33,530 nt of DNA, taken from assembly GCA_005881575.1 (NCBI GenBank), contig VBCA01000053.1, positions 1-33,530 of the forward strand, read 5' to 3'. Numbering within the stretch: the stretch's first letter is position 1; each line of letters opens with the position of its first letter. Of this stretch, positions 1-7,675 are shown piece after piece. Origin of the DNA: Betaproteobacteria bacterium (GTDB taxonomy: Bacteria; Pseudomonadota; Gammaproteobacteria; Burkholderiales; SG8-39). The notes under the pieces were generated by a model. That model was given only the letters and a program-made list of their open reading frames with translations, did no database searches and was not told the DNA's origin. The position numbers and the translations under genes were made by a program.

Positions 1-731
1 GTGAGGCCGCCGGCGATGTTTCCCTTGGTCGGCTGCGAATCCATGAGGTCGCTCGTCTTATGGCGCTCGATCACTTCCTGGTAGCGATTGAACATGAACA
101 TGAACTTGTCGCGCACCTCGGGCGTTCTGCAACGCGCCGCCACGAGCTGCTCGCCGCCGGTGAGCTCGGTGGTTTCGCCGAAAACGAGCGTCACCCCGTG
201 TTCGTAGAGCTTGTCGAAGGCGTTTCCCACGCAAGGGTTCGCGCCTATCCCGGATGTGGTGTCCGATTCTCCGCACTTGGTCGACACCCACAGATCCTTG
301 AGCGGCCGCTCCTCGCGGCGCAATTCCGAAGCCCACTGCATGTAATCCTTCGCGGCCTTGGAAGCGCGGCGGACAGTCTCCATGTCGCCGTGGCCTTCGA
401 TTCCGAAGCAGGACACCGGTTTTCCCGCCGCGGCGATGCCGTCGGCGACGCGTTTCGCCCAGCCGTCCTCGATGCCGATCACTACCGCCGCGGCGACATT
501 GGGATTGGACCCTGTGCCGATCAGCGTCTTGAAATGCAGCTCGAGATCTGCGCCGAATTGCAGCCGCCCATAGGGGTGGGGAATCGCGAGCGTTCCCTTG
601 ATATTGTTCGCCACCGCTTCGCACGCCGCGTTGGAGAGATCGTCGACGGGCAGGACGAGAACGTGGTTTCGTACGCCGACGCGACCGTCGTCGCGCTTGT
701 ATCCCCGGAATGTCGCCTTGCTCAGATCCAT
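1..731 (-). CDS. UxaA-family dehydratase, large (catalytic) part; C-terminus off the window
   Basis: The frame opens at ATG 729-731 with [20 protein letters not shown] and stays open to base 1, so about 243 N-terminal residues are visible and the C-terminus is missing. The opening [19 protein letters not shown] and the later [19 protein letters not shown] are hallmarks of the altronate/galactarate dehydratase large domain, where conserved Cys and polar residues bind the metal. The family removes water from sugar acids such as altronate in the cytoplasm. The SAF-domain partner lies 32 bp upstream as a separate gene, so this is the split form of an enzyme that is a single chain in E. coli UxaA. 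The family is clear, but the sugar-acid substrate is not. Many environmental homologues of this split type are annotated only as UxaA family hydrolases. Confidence 0.88.
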   Translation of the reverse strand, partial: MDLSKATFRGYKRDDGRVGVRNHVLVLPVDDLSNAACEAVANNIKGTLAIPHPYGRLQFGADLELHFKTLIGTGSNPNVAAAVVIGIEDGWAKRVADGIAAAGKPVSCFGIEGHGDMETVRRASKAAKDYMQWASELRREERPLKDLWVSTKCGESDTTSGIGANPCVGNAFDKLYEHGVTLVFGETTELTGGEQLVAARCRTPEVRDKFMFMFNRYQEVIERHKTSDLMDSQPTKGNIAGGL

Positions 732-763
732 GCTCCGACCTCAAACGAACCGTTGATGGGCTC

Positions 764-1045
764 TCACCAGCGCTTGGTCTTGATGTTGTGCACGTGGGCG
801 TGCTCGCCCACCTTGATGGGCGCGATCGTGCGACCGATGTCCACGCCGTATTTGATCACTGTTTCGCCGCTCTTGAGTTCGCGGATCGCGACCTTGTGCC
901 CCATGGGAACGTCGCTCTGAGCGCGCGCCTTGATCTCCCTGTCCTGGTCCATGATCCAGCCGGTCAGCTCCTGCCCCGCCTTCACGCCCTCGACGACGAC
1001 CACTCCGACGGAGTCGTTCTCATCGTGCACCACGAAATGAATCAT
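764..1045 (-). CDS. UxaA-family dehydratase, small SAF-domain subunit
   Basis: This 93-residue protein has the features of the SAF (UxaA N-terminal) domain: VHDENDSVGVVV near the start, a central GHKVAIRELKSGETVIKYG (about residues 49-67) and a late IGRTIAPIKVGEHAHVHNI (about 69-87). In fused altronate dehydratases this domain precedes the catalytic part. Here it is a separate gene immediately upstream of the large part on the same strand, so the two products probably assemble into one enzyme. Its own upstream neighbour is a small lipoprotein gene 8 bp away, which suggests one transcript. The domain assignment is firm; the substrate remains open. Confidence 0.88.
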   Translation of the reverse strand: MIHFVVHDENDSVGVVVVEGVKAGQELTGWIMDQDREIKARAQSDVPMGHKVAIRELKSGETVIKYGVDIGRTIAPIKVGEHAHVHNIKTKRW

Positions 1046-1053
1046 GGGATCGG

Positions 1054-1368
1054 TCAGCGGCAGAGCAGGTTGCCCGCATCCGGATCAACCGGACGCGTGC
1101 AATCCTGGGTGTTGATCTTGCGCGTCGGATCGGGTTCGGGTGCCCGGACCGAGGTCTTGCCGTCCGGGCCGAGCCGGTAGTAGTGCACGCCGTCGGCAAG
1201 CATCACCCCGACGATGATCGCGTTGCCGAGCGGCGAGCCGCTGGCCACGCTCGCTTGGGAGGTCGTGTTCATGCCCTGAGCGGAGGCGCGTTCCCCGGCC
1301 GAATAGCGGACCGCGCAGCCCGCCAGCGCGACCGTGACGATGATGCAAGCCGCCGAAATCCCCCGCAT
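1054..1368 (-). CDS. small predicted lipoprotein of unknown function
   Basis: The protein has 104 residues. The N-terminus MRGISAACIIVTVALAGC is a lipoprotein signal with a lipobox ending at Cys18, so the product should be anchored in an envelope membrane. The mature part is short and polar, with YYRLGPDGKTSVRAPEPDP in the middle and two further cysteines near the end that could pair. I do not recognise a family. It is the first gene of a minus-strand unit with the UxaA pair, and it diverges from the nicotinate phosphoribosyltransferase gene across an 86-bp gap. No link to sugar-acid metabolism can be read from the sequence. Confidence 0.7.
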   Translation of the reverse strand: MRGISAACIIVTVALAGCAVRYSAGERASAQGMNTTSQASVASGSPLGNAIIVGVMLADGVHYYRLGPDGKTSVRAPEPDPTRKINTQDCTRPVDPDAGNLLCR

Positions 1369-1420
1369 AGGTCGAAAATTAGCACGCGCCCGGGCGTTTC
1401 GCCATATTCGCGGGGCTCGC

Positions 1421-1429
1421 TGCTAGAAT
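1421..1429 (+). promoter_or_regulatory. candidate extended -10 promoter for the phosphoribosyltransferase operon
   Basis: TGCTAGAAT is an extended -10 type element (TG, one base, then TAGAAT) about 25 bp before the start codon at 1455. There is no good -35 box at normal spacing, so the call rests on the -10 element and its position in a divergent gap. Confidence 0.35.
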
Positions 1430-1454
1430 TGTTTCCTGAAGCGGAGGTTGCGCT

Positions 1455-2675
1455 ATGAACAAGCCCGTTGAATCCCTGCCGGCGGAGAAGCTCGAATACC
1501 TCAAGCGCCGCACCGACAAGTACTTCAGCAAATCGCGGCAAACCGTCGAGAAGTTCGGCGACCGGACGGTCACCTACGGCGTGTTCCTGCGCCGCGGCGT
1601 GATCTGCGCCGTCAACCCCGCCATCGACGTCCTGCGCAGCTACTATTCCGCGAAGGCAGAGCCGCTGAGGGTTACGCGCCTGTACGAGGAAGGCGCGTTC
1701 GTGCCCGACCAGAAGGCGCTCTTCACGTACACCGGCTCGTTCGCGGCCCTGGTCGAGCTCGAGACGCTCATACTGCAGCGCGTCGGCGTCGCGTGCGTCT
1801 CCGCGTACAACGCCTACAAGATGGCGATGAACCTGAAGAAGGTTGCGTTCATCGACATGCACGCGCGGCACTCGCCGGGAGACGACCTTTCGCTGCTCGC
1901 GGCGTACGGCGCCTCGGTCGGGAGCCGAATGGCGAAACTCGGCGGCGCGATCGGCTTCATCGGTTCCTCGCAGGACCTTACCGCTCACTTCTACGGCCAC
2001 GACAAGGGCATCGGCACCATGCCGCACGGCATCATCGGCTACGCGGGCTCGACCCTGCGCGCGGCGCAGATGTATGTCGAAACCCATCCGCAGGATAATC
2101 TCACGGTGCTGATCGATTACTACGGACGCGAGTATTCCGACGCCCTCGACATCTGCCGCTGGTGGTACAACGAACACCTGCCGGGGGACGAGACGGGCGC
2201 ACGAGCGCTTGCTCTGCGCATCGACACCCACGGCGAGCGCTACGCGGAGGGCCTCGACTACGAAAAATCGACCGAGATCGTGGTCAACTGGCTGCACGTA
2301 CCGAACGAGTACGAAGCGGTGCGCTACGTGATGGGCGAGGAAGCGTTCGACGCCGACAGCCTGAACATCGTCAAGGACCGCGTGCGCAAAGTGCTGTTCG
2401 GCACTGGCGTCTCCGTCGCCGCTGTCATCCAACTGCGCCAGACGCTCGATGCGAACGGTTTCAACGCCTGCAAGATCGTGGGCTCATCGGGATTCAATCT
2501 GTTCAAGTGCAAGATGTTCGCCAACAGCAGGGCTCCGCTCGACGTGATCGGCACCGGCTCCTTCATCCCGGAGAACTTCAACGACACTTTCGCGACGGCG
2601 GATATCTTCATGTACGACGGAAAGCCCGGCATCAAGCTCGGCCGCGAGAAGTTGTTCCAGGGGCTGAAGCCGTAG
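1455..2675 (+). CDS. pncB: nicotinate phosphoribosyltransferase
   Basis: The 406-residue product resembles the NAPRTase/COG1488 family along its length. Visible features are the N-terminal MNKPVESLPAEKLEYLKRRT with TDKYFSKSRQTVEKFGDRTV following, the central RIDTHGERYAEGLDYEK (about 255-271), and the C-terminal block KIVGSSGFNLFKCKMFANS of the phosphate-binding barrel. The enzyme joins nicotinate and PRPP to give nicotinate mononucleotide in the Preiss-Handler NAD salvage route. A purine-rich GCGGAGG lies just before the ATG. It is the first gene of a three-gene plus-strand operon, with the MetE-like gene starting 4 bp after its stop. The family is secure. A related phosphoribosyltransferase specificity cannot be excluded. 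Confidence 0.82.
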   Translation: MNKPVESLPAEKLEYLKRRTDKYFSKSRQTVEKFGDRTVTYGVFLRRGVICAVNPAIDVLRSYYSAKAEPLRVTRLYEEGAFVPDQKALFTYTGSFAALVELETLILQRVGVACVSAYNAYKMAMNLKKVAFIDMHARHSPGDDLSLLAAYGASVGSRMAKLGGAIGFIGSSQDLTAHFYGHDKGIGTMPHGIIGYAGSTLRAAQMYVETHPQDNLTVLIDYYGREYSDALDICRWWYNEHLPGDETGARALALRIDTHGERYAEGLDYEKSTEIVVNWLHVPNEYEAVRYVMGEEAFDADSLNIVKDRVRKVLFGTGVSVAAVIQLRQTLDANGFNACKIVGSSGFNLFKCKMFANSRAPLDVIGTGSFIPENFNDTFATADIFMYDGKPGIKLGREKLFQGLKP

Positions 2676-2679
2676 CTCC

Positions 2680-3711
2680 ATGTTGTTTCCGACGACGCTC
2701 GTCGGCAGCTACCCGCAGCCGGAGTGGCTGATCGACCGCAAGAAGCTCGCCGGGCGCTTTCCGCCGCGCGTGCGTGCGAGAGAGCTGTGGCGAATCCCCG
2801 ATGCGCATCTCGCCGAAGCGCAGGACGACGCGACGCTGCTCGCGATCCGCGCCCAAGAGGAAGCGGGCCTGGACATCGTCACCGACGGCGAGATCCGGCG
2901 CGAGAGCTACTCCAACCGTTTCGCCACCGCGCTCGAAGGGGTGGACATCGACAATCCCGGCACGGCCCTCGACCGCTCGGGACACCCCAACCCGGTACCG
3001 CGCATCGTCGGAAAGATTCGCAGGAAGCACGCGGTAGAGATCGAGGATCTGAAGTTCCTGCGGGCCCACACGAAGAAGGCGGTCAAGATGACCGTGCCCG
3101 GTCCTTTCACCATGAGCCAGCAGGCGCAGAACGAGTACTACCGGTCCGAGGAAGAAGCGTCCATGGATTACGCGGTCGCGGTGAACGAAGAAATTCGGGA
3201 TCTGTTCGCCGCCGGTGCCGACATCGTGCAAATCGACGAGCCCTACATGCAGGCGAGGCCGGAAAAGGCGCGTCGGTACGGCCTTGCGGCGCTCGACCGA
3301 GCGCTCGAAGGCATCGCCGGAACCACCGCGGTGCACATCTGTTTCGGATACGCCGCCGTCATCCACGCGAGGCCCTCCGGCTACTCGTTCCTCGGCGAGC
3401 TTGCGGGCTGCAACTGCCGTCAGGTCTCGATCGAGACTGCGCAGTCCGATCTCGACTGTTCGGTGCTCGAGTCCCTGCCCGGCAAAACGATCATCCTCGG
3501 CGTGATCGACTTGAACGACGTGACGGTGGAGACGCCGGAAAAGGTCGCCGCGCGTATCCGCCGCGCCCTGCCCTTCGTCGCGCCCGAGCGCATCGTCGTC
3601 GCGCCCGACTGCGGGATGAAGTACTTGCCGCGCGAGGTGGCGTTCGGGAAAATGAAAGCGATGGTCGAGGGCGCGAAGCTCATGCGCGCCGAGCTCGGCC
3701 GGAGCCGATAG
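2680..3711 (+). CDS. MetE C-terminal domain-like methyltransferase (cobalamin-independent methionine synthase family)
   Basis: At 343 residues this is only the catalytic barrel of MetE; full MetE is about 750 residues with a duplicated N-terminal barrel. It opens with the typical TTLVGSYPQPEWL. The four expected zinc ligands can be placed: His219 and Cys221 in VHICFGY, Glu252 in SIETAQ, and Cys311 in APDCGMKYLP. DIVQIDEPYM (181-190) is the substrate-side motif. A stand-alone form like this transfers methyl groups to thiols. In many bacteria it serves methionine synthesis from other methyl donors or catabolic demethylation. It lies between NAPRTase and an ABM-fold protein with tight spacing, so the physiological acceptor may not be homocysteine. 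Confidence 0.82.
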   Translation: MLFPTTLVGSYPQPEWLIDRKKLAGRFPPRVRARELWRIPDAHLAEAQDDATLLAIRAQEEAGLDIVTDGEIRRESYSNRFATALEGVDIDNPGTALDRSGHPNPVPRIVGKIRRKHAVEIEDLKFLRAHTKKAVKMTVPGPFTMSQQAQNEYYRSEEEASMDYAVAVNEEIRDLFAAGADIVQIDEPYMQARPEKARRYGLAALDRALEGIAGTTAVHICFGYAAVIHARPSGYSFLGELAGCNCRQVSIETAQSDLDCSVLESLPGKTIILGVIDLNDVTVETPEKVAARIRRALPFVAPERIVVAPDCGMKYLPREVAFGKMKAMVEGAKLMRAELGRSR

Positions 3712-3724
3712 CGAGGACGACGAC

Positions 3725-4072
3725 ATGCTTGCGGTGATATTCGAGGTCATTCCGGCTGCGGGCCGGAAAGAGCAATATCTGGAGCTCGCCGCGCAACTGC
3801 GGCCGGAGCTCGAGAAAATCGACGGCTTCATCTCCGTCGAGCGCTTCGCGAGCCTTACGGACGAAAGCAAGCTGCTGTCCCTGTCGTTCTGGCGCGACGA
3901 GGAAGCCGTGCGGCGCTGGCGCAACCTTGCGCGCCACCGCGAGGCGCAGGCGCGCGGGCGCTCAGGCGTGTTTGCCGATTACCGCCTGCGCATCGCGAGC
4001 GTTGTTCGCGACTACGGCATGACCGACAGGGACGAAGCCCCTAGGGACAGCCGCTCGGCCCATCCCGTCTAA
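3725..4072 (+). CDS. antibiotic biosynthesis monooxygenase (ABM) fold protein
   Basis: The 115-residue protein has the small ferredoxin-like ABM pattern: an initial strand MLAVIFEVIPAAGRKEQYLE, a helix, then GFISVERFASLTDESKLLSL, WRDEEAVRRWRN and a final HREAQARGR segment. Family members act as dimers and include cofactor-free quinone-forming monooxygenases and heme-degrading enzymes, but many have no known substrate. It follows the MetE-like gene by 13 bp with a GAGGA ribosome-binding site and is the last gene of the operon. The C-terminal tail of about 15 charged residues is beyond the usual fold. The fold is likely; the reaction is not predictable. Confidence 0.78.
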   Translation: MLAVIFEVIPAAGRKEQYLELAAQLRPELEKIDGFISVERFASLTDESKLLSLSFWRDEEAVRRWRNLARHREAQARGRSGVFADYRLRIASVVRDYGMTDRDEAPRDSRSAHPV

Positions 4073-4154
4073 GGGCTTCCGCCCGGTGAGCGCGCGGCCT
4101 CTGGCATGAGTCCTGCGTGCCTTGTGTGGCAGAAGGCGTAACGGCGCTGAGAAG

Positions 4155-4177
4155 CGCTACAAAGCGTAGCGGCTTTT
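4155..4177 (+). terminator. weak hairpin plus T-run after the ABM gene
   Basis: CGCTAC at 4155-4160 pairs with GTAGCG at 4166-4171 across a 5-nt loop. After two bases it is followed by TTTT at 4174-4177. The stem is short (6 bp), so termination may be partial. It sits about 80 bp after the stop of the three-gene operon. Confidence 0.42.
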
Positions 4178-4351
4178 CTACTTACCTGGCTTAATAACCA
4201 AAGACATACAACTGCTAGTAAATTCGCAGAATTAATATTATGATGTATCATATTGGACATCAAGAAGTAATTGGGTAGCCTCGCCCAAAATCTGGGAGTC
4301 TGTTTCAAAGTTCCATGACCCAGTCTCCGGATTCGGAGAGTATCGCGGGTT
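4178..4351 (+). promoter_or_regulatory. AT-rich intergenic region with a palindrome upstream of the Ig-repeat lipoprotein
   Basis: The gap from 4073 to 4396 contains no gene. About 4185-4270 is much richer in A+T than its surroundings. It includes a perfect dyad, TATGAT at 4239-4244 and ATCATA at 4247-4252 with a 2-nt centre, which could be an operator or part of a promoter. No confident -35/-10 pair was assigned. Confidence 0.4.
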
Positions 4352-4385
4352 CCAATAACCGCCTCTCCTAGCAGCCGGTTATTGG
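4352..4385 (+). promoter_or_regulatory. perfect inverted repeat immediately before the ribosome-binding site
   Basis: CCAATAACCG at 4352-4361 and CGGTTATTGG at 4376-4385 form a perfect 10-bp inverted repeat with a 14-nt loop. The 3' arm ends 1 bp before the GGGAGA ribosome-binding site (4387-4392) of the lipoprotein gene. It could be a protein operator or an mRNA hairpin influencing translation. It lacks a T-run, so it is not a standard terminator. Confidence 0.55.
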
Positions 4386-4396
4386 CGGGAGAAATC

Positions 4397-6337
4397 ATGA
4401 ACAAGCTCGCTGCATCGATTATCGGAAGCTTTCTCGTCGCGGGCGCGCTCGTCCTAGCGAGCTGCTCGAACGACACGACGACGACCGGATCGGGGACCCC
4501 ACCCATATTCGGCGGCAATAACGCTGGCCCCGGAACCGGCCCTGGGCCCGCCCCCGGCCCCAGCGGCACGCGGGTTCAGGTGCTGGCGAGCAGCCCGCAA
4601 ATGCCCTCGTCCGGAACGGTGACGGTAGACCTGACTGCGATTGTCGTCGATGCCAACGGGCAGGCGGTCTCCGGAACTGCGGTAGTCCTTTCAACGGGCG
4701 CCGATCCCTCCGCGTTCATCAGCAACATCAGCGGCAGCGGGGTATCCGACACAAACGGCGCCGTCACGGCCAAGCTCAATCTCGGGTCCAACAAATCAAA
4801 CCGTTTTATCTCAGTCACCGCTTCCGCTGTAGGCGCCACCGCGGCCACGGGCGTCGATGTCACTGGCACGGCCATCACCGTGAGCGGCAGCAGTTCCCTC
4901 GCGTTGGGCTCCAATACGACGCTGACCTTCAGTCTCAAGGATTCGGCGGGAGTTGCCTTGCCGGGCTTTACGATGACCCTCACTTCGGCGACCGGAAACT
5001 CGATTTCTCCGGCGACAGGCACCACCAACTCGGCGGGCCAAGTCAGCGCCGTCGTCACGGCCAGTGTGGGCGGCAACGATACCATCACCGCCACGGCGGC
5101 CGGGGCGAGCAAAACACAGGCGCTGACCGTCAGCAGTGCGGGTTTTGCGTTCACCACACCGGCGCCGTCGGTGGAGATACCTCTGAATACACCGACAGCG
5201 ATCTCGGTTCACTGGACCACTGGCGGAGCGCCCGTCGTGGGTCAACCCGTAACGTTTGCCACCAGCCGCGGCACGATCGCCGGTAGCCCGTCGACCACAG
5301 ACGGCGCAGGCGACACACCGGGCACGTCGATTTCATCCACCTCCGCAGGTAATGCCACCATCAGCGCCTCGGGCCCGGGCGGCACCCCGGCGGCCACTCT
5401 CAACATTACCTTCGTTGCCACTACCGCCAGCAGTATCGCGGCCCAGGCCGTTCCAGGCACGATCGGGACCACCACCGGTGTGGGATCTCAAACCAACAAC
5501 AGGTCAACGATTTCGGTGGTAGTGCGCGACGCGACCAACAATCTAGTCAAGAACGCGGGCGTAAACTTTACCGTCACGGCTGATCCCACTGGAGGCTCTC
5601 TCAATGCGGCGAGGGCGATAACCGATGTCAACGGCGGCGCCTCGGTGACCTACACGGCAGGCACTGTCAGCAGCCCGCAAAATGGCGTGCAAATCCAGGC
5701 CACAGTGACTGACATCAGTGGCGTTGCCGTGGCTCCGGGCATAACCGACACTGCGACGTTGACTGTCAGCGGACAGTCGCTTCTGGTGCGCCTGGGTACC
5801 GATAACCTGGTGCAGCCAGTGACGACTCCTCCGGTCTACAAAAAGACATGGGCCGCGGTCGTGACCGATGCCACGGGCAACGCGGTCGCAAACGCGACGG
5901 TGATTTTCGCCCTGCGCCCCGGCAGGTATCTCAAGGGTCAGTACGACGTGTTTAATACCACGGCCGGCGTATGGACACGATCAGTACCACCGACGCTCTG
6001 TGCCAATGAAGACCTCAATTTCAACGGCAATCTCGATGCGGGTGAAGATGTCAACGGAAATGGTTCGCTCGAACCTGGGGGTGTGGCCACTGTAAACCCC
6101 AGTGCTGTCACGGACGCGAGCGGCATCGCCACTGCGGTCATCACGTATCCGAAGGATCATGCGACCTGGGCTGAATATAGCCTTGAAGCCCGCACCAGCG
6201 TCAACAGCAACGATCCGCCTACTGTCGCTACATTCATTCTAGTGGGTTTGGCGAGCGACTACACCGACAAGAACGTGGCGCCGCCGGGTCAATTCAGCCC
6301 CTATGGGGTAGCCACCGTGTGCACCGATCCGAATTAA
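4397..6337 (+). CDS. large surface lipoprotein with repeated bacterial Ig-like domains and a calcium-loop segment
   Basis: The start is ATG 4397, preceded by GGGAGA; an in-frame TTG 15 bp upstream is less likely. The product has 646 residues. The N-terminus is a lipoprotein signal with lipobox LASC (Cys23), followed by a Thr/Gly/Pro-rich linker to about residue 55. Then come at least five beta-rich repeats of Big_1/invasin type, recognised by recurring phrases such as VVDANGQAVSG, LKDSAGVALPG, VRDATNNLVKNA and VTDATGNAVANA. Between residues 535 and 562 lie two back-to-back loops, D539-x-N-x-N-G-x-L-D-x-x-E550 and D551-x-N-x-N-G-x-L-E. The first fits the 12-residue EF-hand pattern. Such proteins usually act in adhesion or as surface stalks. 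Base composition looks less GC-rich than its neighbours. The partner and function are unknown. Confidence 0.85.
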   Translation: MNKLAASIIGSFLVAGALVLASCSNDTTTTGSGTPPIFGGNNAGPGTGPGPAPGPSGTRVQVLASSPQMPSSGTVTVDLTAIVVDANGQAVSGTAVVLSTGADPSAFISNISGSGVSDTNGAVTAKLNLGSNKSNRFISVTASAVGATAATGVDVTGTAITVSGSSSLALGSNTTLTFSLKDSAGVALPGFTMTLTSATGNSISPATGTTNSAGQVSAVVTASVGGNDTITATAAGASKTQALTVSSAGFAFTTPAPSVEIPLNTPTAISVHWTTGGAPVVGQPVTFATSRGTIAGSPSTTDGAGDTPGTSISSTSAGNATISASGPGGTPAATLNITFVATTASSIAAQAVPGTIGTTTGVGSQTNNRSTISVVVRDATNNLVKNAGVNFTVTADPTGGSLNAARAITDVNGGASVTYTAGTVSSPQNGVQIQATVTDISGVAVAPGITDTATLTVSGQSLLVRLGTDNLVQPVTTPPVYKKTWAAVVTDATGNAVANATVIFALRPGRYLKGQYDVFNTTAGVWTRSVPPTLCANEDLNFNGNLDAGEDVNGNGSLEPGGVATVNPSAVTDASGIATAVITYPKDHATWAEYSLEARTSVNSNDPPTVATFILVGLASDYTDKNVAPPGQFSPYGVATVCTDPN

Positions 6338-6370
6338 GGCGGCAGGTTGTAGGGTTGGTTTTCGTCATCT

Positions 6371-6410
6371 GAGCGGCGGCTCGACCTTCTCAGGTCGAGC
6401 GCAGCCGCTC
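6371..6410. other. imperfect hairpin overlapping the metC stop codon, between convergent genes
   Basis: GAGCGGCGGCTCGACCT at 6371-6387 is nearly complementary to 6392-6410, with a two-base bulge. It lies where the plus-strand lipoprotein gene and the minus-strand metC converge. Neither side has a clear T-run, so bidirectional termination is only a possibility. Confidence 0.35.
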
Positions 6411-7565
6411 GAATCCCGCCTCGAGATCCGCGATCAGGTCCTCGACGTTCTCCAGGCCCGCGTGGATCCGGAAGCACGGCCCCTTGTGCGGCCACTTAGT
6501 CGCCGTGCGCGTCTCGCGCGGATCGAAGGGCACGATCAGGCTCTCGAACCCGCCCCAGGACGAGCCGATTCCGTAGAGTTCCAGACCGTCGATCATCGCG
6601 CCGAGCGCGCGCTCGGTGATGCCTTCCTTGAGCACCACGCCGAAAAGACCGCAGGCGCCCGTAAAATCGCGCTTCCAGATCGCGTGTCCCGGATCTCCGG
6701 GGAGCGCCGGGTGGAGCACGCGTTCGACCTCGGGCTGGCGAGCGATCCATTCGGCTAGCGCGACACCGGCCTTCCAGTGCTGTTTCAGGCGCACCGCGAG
6801 CGTGCGCAGGCCCCTCTGACCCAGATAGACGTCGTCCGGACCGGCCGTCTGCCCGAGCTCGTGGGTCGAGCGCCTCAGCCTCGGCCAGGCTTCCTTCGTG
6901 CAGGTGATCGCCCCGAGCATGGCGTCGGAGTGACCGACGATGTATTTGGTCGCCGCCTGCACCGAAACGTCCACGCCGTGCGCAAACGGCTTGAAGTAGA
7001 GGGGCGTCCCCCAGGTGTTGTCGGCGATGACGGTGATGCCGCGGCGGTGCGCGGCTTCCGCAATCGCCGGTACATCCTGCACCTCGAAAGTGAGCGAGCC
7101 GGGCGATTCGAGATAGATCACCCGGGTTTCGGGCCGGATGAGCGACTCGATGGAGGACCCCGCGAGCGGATCGAAAAACGTCGTGCTCACGCCAAAGCGC
7201 TTGAGAAATCCAGTCGCAAAGTTGCGCGTGGGGCCGTAGACGGTGTCGCTCATCAGCAGCTGATCTCCGGCGGACAGGAACGCGAGCAAGGCTCCGGCGC
7301 AGGCGGCGAGTCCCGAGGGGTAAACGACCGTGCGGTGCCCTCCCTCGAGCGCCGCGATCGCCTCCTGGAGCGCCTCGATCGTCGGTGTGCCGAAGCGCCC
7401 GTAGTAGGTGCCCGGTTGTTCCAGAATCCAGTTCTGGCGCCTGCGGCGGAACTCGGCCACGTTTTCCGAGAGGATCGTCGAGGCGTGGAACACCGGCGGG
7501 TTCACCGCGCCGTGATGCCGCTCGGGGTGGAGTCCGGAATGGACGACGGTTGTCTCTTCGCGCAT
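6390..7565 (-). CDS. metC: cystathionine beta-lyase (PLP-dependent Cys/Met metabolism enzyme)
   Basis: The 391-residue product has the full length and order of the Cys/Met PLP family. It starts with TTVVHSGLHPERHHGAVNPP, then YYGRFGTPT (54-62) for phosphate contact from the partner subunit. YPSGLAAC (82-89), ADNTWGTPLYFKP (181-193) with the PLP-binding Asp182, and AATKYIVGHSD (205-214) with the Schiff-base Lys207 follow. The C-terminal GSSWGGFESLI is more typical of cystathionine beta-lyase than of gamma-synthase. It cleaves cystathionine to homocysteine, pyruvate and ammonia in methionine synthesis. An AGGAAGGA ribosome-binding site precedes the ATG. It is a single gene diverging from the MATE gene. 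Confidence 0.87.
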   Translation of the reverse strand: MREETTVVHSGLHPERHHGAVNPPVFHASTILSENVAEFRRRRQNWILEQPGTYYGRFGTPTIEALQEAIAALEGGHRTVVYPSGLAACAGALLAFLSAGDQLLMSDTVYGPTRNFATGFLKRFGVSTTFFDPLAGSSIESLIRPETRVIYLESPGSLTFEVQDVPAIAEAAHRRGITVIADNTWGTPLYFKPFAHGVDVSVQAATKYIVGHSDAMLGAITCTKEAWPRLRRSTHELGQTAGPDDVYLGQRGLRTLAVRLKQHWKAGVALAEWIARQPEVERVLHPALPGDPGHAIWKRDFTGACGLFGVVLKEGITERALGAMIDGLELYGIGSSWGGFESLIVPFDPRETRTATKWPHKGPCFRIHAGLENVEDLIADLEAGFERLRST

Positions 7566-7675
7566 GGAGTTCCTTCCTGATTGGACTAGAACGCAAAGCG
7601 GTTATTCTGACAGCAACGGGACTGACAGTAGCCTCCACGTACAATTACTGTGTTCATCAAGGGATCGTCCTCGTC

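Noticed and set aside
58-744. Long open frame on the minus strand overlapping the UxaA gene
   Set aside because: It is arginine-rich with no family features, whereas the neighbouring frame from ATG 731 gives a clear UxaA sequence to the window edge.
4382-4396. TTG start five codons upstream of the Ig lipoprotein
   Set aside because: It overlaps the inverted repeat and lacks a ribosome-binding site; ATG 4397 has one and gives a proper lipoprotein signal.
7385-7675. Upstream extension of the MATE gene
   Set aside because: The extra 97 residues are Arg/Ser-rich, overlap metC on the other strand and precede a normal MATE N-terminus.
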